NCBI RefSeq assembly: GCF_014773265.1
Contig: NZ_JACWMY010000012.1
Coordinates: forward strand, 1 to 64,000
Length of the DNA stretch: 64,000 nucleotides
Reading direction: 5' to 3'
Source of the DNA: Mucilaginibacter pankratovii
Lineage (GTDB): Bacteria > Bacteroidota > Bacteroidia > Sphingobacteriales > Sphingobacteriaceae
Positions within the stretch are counted from its first letter, which is position 1. Every line of letters starts with the position of its first letter. The position numbers and the translations under genes are program-made. The notes beneath the pieces are model-generated. The model did not search any database, was not told the origin of the DNA, and saw nothing but the letters and a program-made list of their open reading frames with translations. Below are positions 8,869-16,555 of the stretch, piece by piece.

Positions 8869-9351
8869 TTACCGGCGGTTTAACTGTATAAATGAATAAG
8901 GAAGCGGGTTTTTCTCGTCGGGTTCAAAGTCTTCGCGGCTAACTTCCTGCCATTGCAGGTAGTCTATCTCCGGGAAAAAGGTATCCGCCTCAAATGCTTT
9001 ATGGATAATGGTAAGATAGATCCTGTCGGTTTTAGCCATTGCCTGGCGATAAATTTCGGCACCGCCGCCAATAAACACTTCATCATCGTGCGCACAAAGC
9101 GCCAGGCCCTCATCTATCGATTTCACCACCTCGCATCCGGGGATCTCGATATCCTGCCTTGTCACCACAATATTGCGGCGTTTAGGCAGCGGCTTGCCAA
9201 CCGAATCGAAAGTTTTGCGCCCCATGATAATGGTACGGCCCGACGTGATCGTTTTAAAATGCTTCAGGTCGTTCGGCATATGCCAAAGCAGTTGGTTGTT
9301 TTTGCCGATGGCGTGGTTTTCGGCGATGGCTACTATAATACTAATTGTCAT
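8869..9351 (-). CDS. folA: Dihydrofolate reductase
   Basis: NADPH-dependent reduction of dihydrofolate to tetrahydrofolate, regenerating the cofactor oxidised by thymidylate synthase. The 160 aa show AIGKNNQLLWHMPNDL with the catalytic Asp at 28, GRKTFDSVGKPLP for NADPH binding, and the FIGGGAEIY loop. Its natural partner thyA lies upstream on the same strand, but three small genes separate them. The ATG at 9351 is the outermost unit of an 8-bp ATGACnCA array, and the stop of the four-helix-bundle gene lies only four bases before it, so the two are probably translationally coupled. Confidence 0.96.
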   Translation of the reverse strand: MTISIIVAIAENHAIGKNNQLLWHMPNDLKHFKTITSGRTIIMGRKTFDSVGKPLPKRRNIVVTRQDIEIPGCEVVKSIDEGLALCAHDDEVFIGGGAEIYRQAMAKTDRIYLTIIHKAFEADTFFPEIDYLQWQEVSREDFEPDEKNPLPYSFIQLNRR

Positions 9352-9377
9352 TGTGTCATTGGGTCATTGGGTCATTG
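9352..9377. repeat. Short 8-bp tandem array (ATGACCCA on the minus strand), left boundary
   Basis: Three units read TGTGTCAT, TGGGTCAT, TGGGTCAT on the plus strand. 22 bases (9356-9377) are the exact reverse complement of part of the longer array at 10261-10347, so the two arrays bracket the intervening 0.9 kb as an inverted repeat. On the coding strand every unit contains ATGA, a stop/start overlap. Confidence 0.9.
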
Positions 9378-9751
9378 TTTGGCTGCTCAATGATTTTCTT
9401 CCCAATGTATTTTATGTAAATGTTAAGTTTATGATGGATGGTTTCTAACTCCTTGATGAGTTCTGCGTGCTTATCTGCACTCATCAAATTCCTAACTAGG
9501 CATTTGTTTAGCCAGCCTTTGGTCTCGATTAAAGAGCCTCTGCTAAAGTAGCAGAAATTTTTATTTTCTTTATAGTGATAGCGGCCGAATCCCTCGGCGA
9601 TATTTTCGCTTATCGAATCGGCGGCTCGTGTTAATTGTTTTCCTACAGTGTCCTTTGTAAAATAATCCCACTCCAAAACCAGGAACCATATTTTATTTCC
9701 GAAGGTGTCCGCAAGGTTGTAGACCTCTAAATCTTCAATTCTATTACTCAT
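9356..9751 (-). CDS. Four-helix-bundle protein of the S23/IVP family
   Basis: Small all-helical protein of the family found inside 23S rRNA intervening sequences (IVP, 'S23') and also freestanding in many Bacteroidota. Diagnostic segments are the N-terminal RIEDLEVYNLA, the central QLTRAADSISENIAEGFGR and the later FCYFSRGSLIETKGWL. The molecular function is not established; members form pentameric four-helix bundles thought to bind nucleic acid. I start at the ATG at 9751 (an ATG at 9757 adds two residues), giving 131 aa. The last residues and the TGA stop are written by the ATGACCCA repeat, which suggests that the repeat array and the gene travel or evolve together. It sits between thyA and folA. 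Confidence 0.88.
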   Translation of the reverse strand: MSNRIEDLEVYNLADTFGNKIWFLVLEWDYFTKDTVGKQLTRAADSISENIAEGFGRYHYKENKNFCYFSRGSLIETKGWLNKCLVRNLMSADKHAELIKELETIHHKLNIYIKYIGKKIIEQPNNDPMTQ

Positions 9752-9840
9752 TGGCAAAAATCATAAGTAATAAAGAAACAAACTATCTCCGAAAAATCAA
9801 ATTCCTTTCTCGGCAATGCAAATAGCCTGTTAGATACTAA

Positions 9841-10032
9841 TCATTCAGCTAATCTCTTAAATAATCCCCTATTTTCGGATATGATAGCATCAACGTACTC
9901 GTCAAGCTTGGTAACGTCAATATAATGTTTCTGTTGGATTTTGATTATCAATTCCAGGACATCTTTTAAAGAAGCTTCTGGTATATTATCGAGTTCTTTG
10001 ATTATCTCTTCTTTTAATTCCGGCGTTGTCAT
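9841..10032 (-). CDS. Small unrecognised protein, antitoxin-like
   Basis: 63-aa acidic, helical protein that I do not recognise with confidence. The start ATG at 10032 overlaps the stop of the preceding 55-aa gene as ATGA, which decides the start against an ATG 12 bases upstream. The N-terminal half (ELKEEIIKELDNIP then LKDVLELIIKIQ) is an amphipathic helix pair like those of small DUF2281-type or Phd-type antitoxins, and the end (ISENRGLFKRLAE) resembles the C-terminal tail of such proteins. No toxin gene is next to it. Inference only. Confidence 0.6.
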   Translation of the reverse strand: MTTPELKEEIIKELDNIPEASLKDVLELIIKIQQKHYIDVTKLDEYVDAIISENRGLFKRLAE

Positions 10033-10196
10033 AACTCCTCCCATAATTGCTCAATTGGATAGGTTTTTAGTTTGCCCTGTTTAAACAACTTCACATCATT
10101 CAAAACTTGCCTGTAAATCCCCATCAATTTTGCCCGCTGTGATTTTTTCAAATTAGTACGCTTTCTTTTCGGTTTAACCGAAAGATTCTTAGCCAT
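10029..10196 (-). CDS. Small basic unrecognised protein, coupled to the next gene
   Basis: 55 aa, strongly basic N-terminus (about 14 Lys/Arg in the first 30 residues), ending LKTYPIEQLWEEL. The frame stays open upstream, but only because it runs through the 8-bp repeat array, so I take the ATG at 10196. Its stop overlaps the start of the 63-aa gene by four bases, so the pair forms a unit. The layout (basic then acidic small protein, ATGA overlap) is reminiscent of small toxin-antitoxin or RNA-binding pairs, but neither sequence is recognised. Confidence 0.55.
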   Translation of the reverse strand: MAKNLSVKPKRKRTNLKKSQRAKLMGIYRQVLNDVKLFKQGKLKTYPIEQLWEEL

Positions 10197-10260
10197 AGTC
10201 GAATTTACAAAATATTGGCGAAATGAAACAAACAGCACTCCAAAAATCAAATTCCTTTTA

Positions 10261-10347
10261 ATGACCCAATGACCCAATGACCCAATGACCCAATGACCCA
10301 ATGACCCAATGACCCAATGACCCATGACCCAATGACCCAATGACCCA
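10261..10347. repeat. 8-bp tandem array (ATGACCCA), right boundary
   Basis: Eleven consecutive units of ATGACCCA, ten perfect and one (10325-10331) lacking one base. The array begins directly after the thyA stop in the direction of transcription. It is in inverted orientation to the three-unit array at 9352-9377. An 8-bp period is not a multiple of three, so reading frames drift through it. Confidence 0.97.
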
Positions 10348-10350
10348 TGA

Positions 10351-11172
10351 CTATACAGCAACAATCCCTTTAATATGCGGCCACGGCTCATAATTCTCCA
10401 ATGTGAAATCCTCAAACTTAAAGCCAAAGATATCTTTCACCTCCGGGTTTATCCTCATCGTTGGCAAAGGCTTTGGTTCGCGGCTTAGTTGCAGCTTTGC
10501 CTGCTCCAGGTGATTGTTGTAAATGTGGGCATCACCAAAGGTGTGGATGAAGTCGCCGTATTCCAGGTCGCACACCTGGGCCATCATCATGGTGAGGAGG
10601 GCATAGGAGGCGATGTTGAAAGGCACGCCCAAAAATATATCGGCACTGCGCTGGTAAAGCTGGCAGGAGAGCTTGCCCTTTGTTTCGCCTTGGGATACAT
10701 CCGCGGGCTGCACATAAAACTGGAACAGGCTATGGCAGGGTGGAAGGGCCATCTGGTTAACGTCCGCAACGTTCCAGGCCGATACCATGATGCGGCGCGA
10801 ATCAGGATTATTCTTCAGGGTGTTTACCACCTGGGTTATCTGGTCGATGTGGCCGCCATCGGGTTTTGGCCAGCTGCGCCATTGGTAGCCATACACAGGG
10901 CCGAGGTTACCATCGGCATCGGCCCACTCATCCCAAATGCGCACACCATTATCTTTTAAATACTGGATGTTGGTATCGCCGGTTAAAAACCAGATCAGCT
11001 CATGGATGATCGATTTTAGGTGCAGCTTTTTGGTAGTCACCATCGGGAAACCATCCTGCAGGTTAAAACGCATCTGGTAGCCAAATACGCTGAGAGTGCC
11101 GGTGCCGGTACGGTCATGCTTTTGTGCGCCGGTATCCATCACGTGCTGCATCAGGTCGAGGTATTGTTTCAT
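10351..11172 (-). CDS. thyA: Thymidylate synthase
   Basis: Converts dUMP to dTMP with methylenetetrahydrofolate, producing dihydrofolate for FolA. The start at 11172 (MKQYLDLMQ) gives 273 aa; the open frame continues 18 codons upstream but that part has no family match. Key residues are the dUMP-binding Arg in KHDRTGTGT (R21), the catalytic Cys146 in ALPPCHSLFQF, the RRIMVSAWN motif, and QRSADIFLGVPFNIASYALL. It is the first gene of the thyA-folA transcription unit, now interrupted by an array-bounded insert right after its TAG stop. Confidence 0.97.
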   Translation of the reverse strand: MKQYLDLMQHVMDTGAQKHDRTGTGTLSVFGYQMRFNLQDGFPMVTTKKLHLKSIIHELIWFLTGDTNIQYLKDNGVRIWDEWADADGNLGPVYGYQWRSWPKPDGGHIDQITQVVNTLKNNPDSRRIMVSAWNVADVNQMALPPCHSLFQFYVQPADVSQGETKGKLSCQLYQRSADIFLGVPFNIASYALLTMMMAQVCDLEYGDFIHTFGDAHIYNNHLEQAKLQLSREPKPLPTMRINPEVKDIFGFKFEDFTLENYEPWPHIKGIVAV

Positions 11173-11339
11173 GGTTGGTGTTGTTGGGTTGGTTGGCTTG
11201 TTCGGGTTGATTGGAAAAGATACCAATGAGCAAATGAACTATTGAGCCAATGAACGTTTTTAAAAAGACAAAGAAAAATAATCTAATTTTGGTATCCTAC
11301 CGATGTTTATAAATACATGGGTTGTTAATCAAATTCTAC

Positions 11340-12146
11340 ATGATCGTATTCCCGAACGCAAAGATAAATATAGGCCTCAACATTACCGAACGCCGGCCCG
11401 ACGGCTACCATAATTTGGAGACGGTTTTTTACCCCATCAAAATTAACGACGTGCTGGAAGTGGTAGAAGCCGACAAGCTCAGTTTCGATTATTCGGGGCT
11501 TGATATCCCGGGCGACCTTAACGACAATCTTTGCATCAAGGGCTACCATTTGCTGAAGAAGGATTTCCCAAAATTGCCACCGGTAAAAATCCATCTCCAC
11601 AAGAATATCCCGATAGGCGCAGGGCTCGGCGGAGGATCAAGCGATGCCGCTTTTTTTATCAAACTGATGAACGAGAAATTCGGACTTGGTTTGTCGGTTG
11701 ACGCCATGATGGATTACGCCCGCGTGCTGGGTGCCGACTGCGCTTTCTTTATCGAAGGCAAACCCGTTTTCGCTTTTGACAAGGGCGATGAGTTTGAATC
11801 CATAAAATTAGACCTTACAGGCTATAATATTGTCTTGGTGATGCCAGATGCCCACGTATCTACATCGGAGGCTTACAGAGGCGTAAAACCGGCGCCAGTT
11901 AAGGAAAGTTTATACGAGCTGATAAAAACCCCCATAGCGAATTGGAAACGCCATATTAAGAACGATTTTGAAGGGCACATCTTCCGCGACAACCCCGTTA
12001 TCCGTGGCGTAAAAGCAGAGCTGTACGAACATGGTGCGCTATACGCCAGTATGAGCGGGAGTGGAGCCTCCGTTTTCGGGATCTTCGAGGGACTGCCCGA
12101 CTTGTGTGCGATGGAAGAAAACAACCAGGTTTTTTACAACGTTTAG
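11340..12146 (+). CDS. ispE: 4-diphosphocytidyl-2-C-methyl-D-erythritol kinase
   Basis: GHMP-family kinase of the non-mevalonate isoprenoid pathway; it phosphorylates CDP-methylerythritol. The ATG at 11340 gives MIVFPNAKINIGL with the conserved Lys8/Asn10, and 268 aa. The ATP-binding GHMP motif PIGAGLGGGSSDAAF is at 91-105 and the catalytic-Asp segment GADCAFFIEG follows near 133; MSGSGASVFGIF closes the fold. An upstream TTG at 11322 is an alternative start with no family support. It is a single plus-strand gene; its end nearly meets the LapA-like gene read the other way. Confidence 0.95.
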   Translation: MIVFPNAKINIGLNITERRPDGYHNLETVFYPIKINDVLEVVEADKLSFDYSGLDIPGDLNDNLCIKGYHLLKKDFPKLPPVKIHLHKNIPIGAGLGGGSSDAAFFIKLMNEKFGLGLSVDAMMDYARVLGADCAFFIEGKPVFAFDKGDEFESIKLDLTGYNIVLVMPDAHVSTSEAYRGVKPAPVKESLYELIKTPIANWKRHIKNDFEGHIFRDNPVIRGVKAELYEHGALYASMSGSGASVFGIFEGLPDLCAMEENNQVFYNV

Positions 12147-12222
12147 ATTTTCTCACCGCGCTCAAGTCTGGTTGGCCATCGTACTGATCGCTCAATCTAA
12201 AATCGTAAATCTAAATTCTAAA

Positions 12223-12501
12223 TTAGTTGAGGTACTCCTTGTCCTCATCACTTAGTGTATGAGGTTTGGTGCCGGCATCGTTATCCTCGTCATAACCGAT
12301 ATGGTTGTATTTGGTTTTGCCCGGGCGGCCAACAAGGTAGCCTAAAATAAACGTGATCACCCCAACGATCAGCATCATCGTAATTTTAGAAACATACATC
12401 GTAGAGAATAAAATGGTGAACCGCACCTGCTCCAGGTTTTGCATAAAAATGATGGTGAGCAAAATTGCGATGATAAGAATGATGGTGGTTTTAATGCGCA
12501 T
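12223..12501 (-). CDS. LapA-like (DUF1049) inner-membrane protein
   Basis: 92-aa protein with two membrane helices at about 4-21 and 41-60 joined by a short loop (MQNLEQVRFTILF), then the GRP segment and an acidic cytoplasmic tail. The pattern matches the lipopolysaccharide assembly protein A domain, whose members assist LPS assembly proteins in Proteobacteria; the role in Bacteroidota is not known. The first helix and the NxxxVxFxxLF-type loop are the recognisable parts. It is a single gene with the large gene-free region upstream. Confidence 0.75.
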   Translation of the reverse strand: MRIKTTIILIIAILLTIIFMQNLEQVRFTILFSTMYVSKITMMLIVGVITFILGYLVGRPGKTKYNHIGYDEDNDAGTKPHTLSDEDKEYLN

Positions 12502-13381
12502 GAATTTTTACCGCTTATGGCTATCACAAGATGCGATTTTTTTTACTGTTTTTAAAAACTGATTTACCGCCCGGCGATGCGGGTTTCAAAAGCCGGGTAG
12601 GGCTCCCCAAAAAACGAGAGAGATTTTTCTTGCCGAATTTCATCATCGCAAAATCTCACGATAACAATTTTTAAAACGCGATTTTTTCCGCCCCTTCTAT
12701 TTCCTTCTATTTTTAGCTCCTATGGGTTTCCCCCGGTTTTTGATGATCTGGTGCCGTCAGATCATCAAAAACCGGGGGAATTTTTTCGGTCATTTTTTCG
12801 CCCCAAAAAATCGATCTGCATACGCGGGTAGTACTCCTGCAATTTCTGCGGAACTCTCTAATTTTAGTTCGGTACACTTTTAAACGCTGCAGGGCTAAAT
12901 TTTATCGTTTGTATAAACGCGTTACATAACATGCTGTATCATGCTCATTATTATACTGATAAATGGGTTTGCAAGATACTGTGTCAATGCGTACTAATAT
13001 GTTTAGCATTTTGAAATTTTAGAACTTCGACTTATTTAAATTTATGAGTTATGTAATCTATATAATAAATTGATTTTAAGTTTAATATATTTATCATATA
13101 AATTAACTATTTAAAAAAATTTGCCCAAAAAAGTACTGGTAAGTCGCCAAAAAAATTCCAAGCACCTCTTTTGCTGAAGTATTAATTCAATACACTATCA
13201 AAATTTGTGATTTTGCACCTGCCGGCGCGAAATTGATGGCGGCGCACTATTCCCCGGCTGGAAATTTGAATGGCTTAGAAGAGCTTAAAACGAGTTGTTT
13301 TTTTGAAGCTTACTCTACCCCTACTCTGGTAGAGGACGGCACGATGCTTAATAAATTTGGTGGTAATTTAAAAGGGTGGAG
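12502..13381. other. Gene-free AT-rich region (880 bp) with a perfect hairpin
   Basis: No open frame here looks like a protein. The left part (12530-12800) has repeated GCGATTTTTT words, a CCCGGC/GCCGGG pair (12570-12575 with 12592-12597) and the perfect hairpin at 12728-12780. The stretch 12895-13230 is very AT-rich with no recognisable element. A frame opening at 13233 runs into the antisense of the DMT gene and shows no family features. Confidence 0.6.
12728..12786 (+). terminator. Perfect 23-bp hairpin followed by T6, possible sRNA terminator
   Basis: Arms 12728-12750 and 12758-12780 are exact inverted copies (core CCCCCGGTTTTTGATGATC), the loop is GTGCCGT, and six T follow immediately. 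It has the form of a strong plus-strand terminator, yet no plus-strand gene lies within 580 bases upstream. It may end an unannotated small RNA or be a mobile palindrome. Confidence 0.65.
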
Positions 13382-14284
13382 TTATTTGTTCTTACGCCTG
13401 GCAACCTGTTTCTGCGCCACCGGGTACAGAAAGATGGTGGAGAGAATGATAACCGCGCCTATCCAAAAACCCGGGGTTACCCGGTTCCTGTCGCCCAAAA
13501 AAAGGAAGGCCATAAGGATGCCGTACACCGGCTCGAGGTTGGTGATAAGGGCCACCCGGAAGGCCGAAAGTTCGCGCATTACAGATACGCCAGCCACGTA
13601 GGCCAGCGATGTGCAAATGGTGCCAAGCAATATGAGGTAACCGATATCGGTAGGTTTTGGAAAGCTGAAATTTTGGAAACTGCCGGTTATGGCGAGGTAA
13701 ATAGTGATCCATACAAAGGCACCGGATAGCTCGTAAAAGGCGATTACAGGAGCCTCATGCTTCTTCACAAAACGCGAATTGATGATGGCGAAAAGTGCTG
13801 CCAGTACCGCGCTAATGAGCCCGGCGATAATACCCTTAGTGTATCGTGTTTCGAATTTAAAGATCAGAACTATGCCGGTGATAATAAAAATACCGGCCAC
13901 GATCTCCATTTTTGAGATGCGCGTTTTGTTGATGAGCGGTTCAAAAATTGCCGTAAAAAGTGTGATGGACGAGAGGCAAACCAGCGTTACCGGAACGGTG
14001 GAAAGCTTAATGGAAGCGAAAAAAAGGATCCAGTGGCCGCCTACCAAAGCCCCGGTAAGCGCCATTTTTGCCAGTGTTTTTAGCTCAGTTTTGTATGCTT
14101 TTTTGCTAAATGTGAAGTAAAAAAACAAGGAAATTACGGCGATACCAACCCTGTACCAAACCAAATTTACCGCCGATATGGTGATAAGCTGCCCCAATAT
14201 ACCCGTAAATCCCCATACAAAAACAGTGAAATGGAGGATAACGAGATTCTTATTTAAGGCTGGGCCGATGGCGTTTTGGGGCAT
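13382..14284 (-). CDS. EamA/DMT family transporter
   Basis: Inner-membrane protein with ten predicted helices in two EamA repeats (about 12-140 and 155-292), the arrangement of drug/metabolite transporters. Landmarks are VLHF-type first helix with FVWGFTGILGQ, the conserved GGHWILFFASIKLS of repeat one and LEPVYGILMAFLFLGD of repeat two. The 300 aa are normal. The start ATG abuts the stop of the LptF/G gene without a gap, so it is the third gene of a tgt-lptF/G-DMT operon. The substrate cannot be read from the sequence; amino acids or metabolites are typical for the family. Confidence 0.9.
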   Translation of the reverse strand: MPQNAIGPALNKNLVILHFTVFVWGFTGILGQLITISAVNLVWYRVGIAVISLFFYFTFSKKAYKTELKTLAKMALTGALVGGHWILFFASIKLSTVPVTLVCLSSITLFTAIFEPLINKTRISKMEIVAGIFIITGIVLIFKFETRYTKGIIAGLISAVLAALFAIINSRFVKKHEAPVIAFYELSGAFVWITIYLAITGSFQNFSFPKPTDIGYLILLGTICTSLAYVAGVSVMRELSAFRVALITNLEPVYGILMAFLFLGDRNRVTPGFWIGAVIILSTIFLYPVAQKQVARRKNK

Positions 14285-15403
14285 TTATTTGGGCGCTTTA
14301 GCAATCAATATACAGCCCAATATACCAAAAACTACGTTAGGAATAAGCACCGATAGGAGTGGTGGAAAGCCGCCTTTTACTGCAAAAACCAGCGCAAAAC
14401 GGTTTACTACAATGTATACAAAACAGATGAAAATCCCGATTCCCAGGGGCAATCCAACCCCTCCGCGCACCTTACGCGAGGAGATAGCAACCCCAATAAG
14501 GCAGAGCACAAAGGAGGATAAGGGCTCTACAAAACGGCGATATTTTTCAAACTGCATGTCTATCAAAGCACCCGTTCCGCGGAGCTTTTCTTTCTCGATA
14601 AGCGTGTTTAAAACCTTTAACGACATACCCCCATATACGTTACTGTTGACGTTATCGTGCACCTCAAAATCAATGGGGCGCATGTCTAAAACGGTATCGA
14701 TCATCTGCCCGTTGGAGATGAAATGCTCCTTTAAACCATTCACGTAACGGATGGATGGGCTGATGATTCTCCACCTTGTTTTCACCGTATCAAACTGGAT
14801 ACTGGGAGCGGTAAGCCTCATTTTTAGCTCCGTTCCGTCGAATTTTTCGAGCATAAACTGGTAGCCTACGTGCACCTGCGGGTCGTACGATTGCAGAAAA
14901 ACGAAGGTGTTTTTATCTAATTGAATATGCACTTCACTTTTGGTTGGGTCGTCGCCGCCGGTGAAGGAGTTGGCTGTTTCAAAGTCTACTTTCAGCTTAT
15001 TGGTGAACGGAATTACGAAGATATTTGCCAGTATTGATATCGTAAAGATCACCGTAGCCGATACGATATAGGGTCTTAAAAATCGGTAAAAACTCGCCTT
15101 GCTTGTAAGTATCGGTACGATCTCGGTTTGGTTCGCCATCTTGGCGGTAAAGAAAATTACCGACAAAAAGTTGATCAGCGGCGACAGCATCATCATGTAA
15201 AAAGGGATGAAACCAGCATAATATTTAAATATGATATCGTTTAAAGATGTATTCTCTCTAAGGAAATTATCCAGGTGTTCCGAGATATCAAACACTACGG
15301 ATATGGCCATAAAAATGCCCAGGGTAAACACAAATGTGCCCAGGTATTTCTTAATAATATACCAATCAATCGTTTTTAAATAACGGTCTAAAAGCTTCCT
15401 CAT
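14285..15403 (-). CDS. LPS export permease of the LptF/LptG family
   Basis: Membrane component of the ABC transporter that extracts LPS from the inner membrane and pushes it along the Lpt bridge. The 372 aa show the YjgP/YjgQ layout: three N-terminal helices (about 17-39, 58-82, 105-128), a large periplasmic jellyroll domain (about 140-270) and three C-terminal helices. The N-terminal DWYIIKKYLGTF is typical. Its ATG directly follows the tgt stop. LptF and LptG cannot be told apart here. In Bacteroidota tgt and a lptF/G gene are often neighbours. Confidence 0.93.
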   Translation of the reverse strand: MRKLLDRYLKTIDWYIIKKYLGTFVFTLGIFMAISVVFDISEHLDNFLRENTSLNDIIFKYYAGFIPFYMMMLSPLINFLSVIFFTAKMANQTEIVPILTSKASFYRFLRPYIVSATVIFTISILANIFVIPFTNKLKVDFETANSFTGGDDPTKSEVHIQLDKNTFVFLQSYDPQVHVGYQFMLEKFDGTELKMRLTAPSIQFDTVKTRWRIISPSIRYVNGLKEHFISNGQMIDTVLDMRPIDFEVHDNVNSNVYGGMSLKVLNTLIEKEKLRGTGALIDMQFEKYRRFVEPLSSFVLCLIGVAISSRKVRGGVGLPLGIGIFICFVYIVVNRFALVFAVKGGFPPLLSVLIPNVVFGILGCILIAKAPK

Positions 15404-16534
15404 TTACAATCGTTGCCCCAGGCGGTTCACCATAATTTTCTTCCAGTCGTAAAACTCCCCGCTGATGATTTTATTGCGTGCTTCTTTCACCAGCCACAAG
15501 TAAAAGTGCAGGTTATGCAGCGTTGCTATCTGCGCGCCAAGCATCTCGCCCGAGTGGATAAGGTGCCTTAAATAGGCTTTGGTATACTGCGTATCGGCAA
15601 ACAGATCGCTGTCTGCTTCAATGGGCGAGAAGTCGTTTTTCCACTTTTCGTTGCGCATATTGATGATGCCATCCTTGGTAAAAAGCATACCGTTGCGGGC
15701 GTTGCGGGTGGGCATTACGCAGTCGAACATGTCAATCCCCAGTGCTATATTCTCCAAAATATTCACCGGAGTGCCTACTCCCATCAGGTAGCGGGGCTTG
15801 CTTTGGGGCAAAATATCGCATACAATTTCGGTCATGGCGTACATCTCTTCGGCGGGTTCGCCTACTGATAAACCGCCTATGGCATTGCCTTCGCGCCCGA
15901 ATGAAGCGATCACCTCTGCCGACCGCACGCGCAGATCTTTATACACCGAACCCTGCACAATAGGGAACAAAGTTTGGTTATAACCGTACTTTGGCTGGGT
16001 GCTATCAAACCGTTCACAGCAGCGTTTTAGCCAGCGGTGGGTCATCTCGATAGAGCGTTTTGCGTAGTTATAATCGCAGGGATAGGGGGTGCATTCGTCA
16101 AAAGCCATGATGATATCGGCACCAATTATGCGCTGAATATCCATCACATTTTCGGGCGTAAACAGGTGTTTTGAGCCGTCCACATGCGAGCGGAAGGTAA
16201 CACCTTCCTCCTTTATTTTGCGTACATCGGTAAGCGAATACACCTGATAGCCGCCGCTATCGGTTAAAATAGGGCCGTCCCAGCCGTTAAATTTGTGCAA
16301 TCCGCCGGCGCCTTCTATTATATCTAAGCCCGGGCGCAGATATAAATGATAGGTGTTTCCTAATATAATTTGTGCCTTAATATCATCTTTAAGCTCGCGC
16401 TGATGCACGGCTTTTACGGTGCCTGCCGTGCCCACCGGCATAAAAATGGGCGTTTGTATCACGCCGTGGTCGGTAACCAATTCGCCCGCGCGGGCCTTAG
16501 AAAGTGGATCTTGTGCTGTTAAAGTAAATTCCAT
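15404..16534 (-). CDS. tgt: Queuine tRNA-ribosyltransferase (Tgt), zinc cysteines absent
   Basis: Exchanges guanine 34 for a 7-deazaguanine base in GUN-anticodon tRNAs. The 376 aa form the Tgt TIM barrel: LTDSGGYQVYSL with catalytic Asp92, IIMAFDECTP at 141-150, and FDCVMPTRNARNG with the nucleophilic Asp. In zinc-containing Tgt a CxCxxC cluster precedes the YxxAYLRHL helix; here that stretch reads ADSDLFADTQYTKAYLRHL with no cysteine, while the later histidine in ATLHNLHFY is kept. This appears to be a lineage variant rather than damage, since every other motif is intact. First gene of the operon with lptF/G and the DMT gene. Confidence 0.95.
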   Translation of the reverse strand: MEFTLTAQDPLSKARAGELVTDHGVIQTPIFMPVGTAGTVKAVHQRELKDDIKAQIILGNTYHLYLRPGLDIIEGAGGLHKFNGWDGPILTDSGGYQVYSLTDVRKIKEEGVTFRSHVDGSKHLFTPENVMDIQRIIGADIIMAFDECTPYPCDYNYAKRSIEMTHRWLKRCCERFDSTQPKYGYNQTLFPIVQGSVYKDLRVRSAEVIASFGREGNAIGGLSVGEPAEEMYAMTEIVCDILPQSKPRYLMGVGTPVNILENIALGIDMFDCVMPTRNARNGMLFTKDGIINMRNEKWKNDFSPIEADSDLFADTQYTKAYLRHLIHSGEMLGAQIATLHNLHFYLWLVKEARNKIISGEFYDWKKIMVNRLGQRL

Positions 16535-16555
16535 TAATCCCGCAAAATTAGTGAT

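Noticed and set aside
10261..10347. Possible CRISPR array
   Set aside because: Units are 8 bp and directly adjacent with no spacers, and no cas genes are near; it is a tandem array.
10197..10427. N-terminal extension of the 55-aa gene through the 8-bp array and into thyA
   Set aside because: The extension encodes repeats of GSLGHWVI and then overlaps thyA antisense frames; the internal ATG at 10196 is the sensible start.
13233..13601. Plus-strand frame of 122 codons before and into the DMT gene
   Set aside because: More than half is antisense to the DMT coding sequence and the rest shows no domain or signal.
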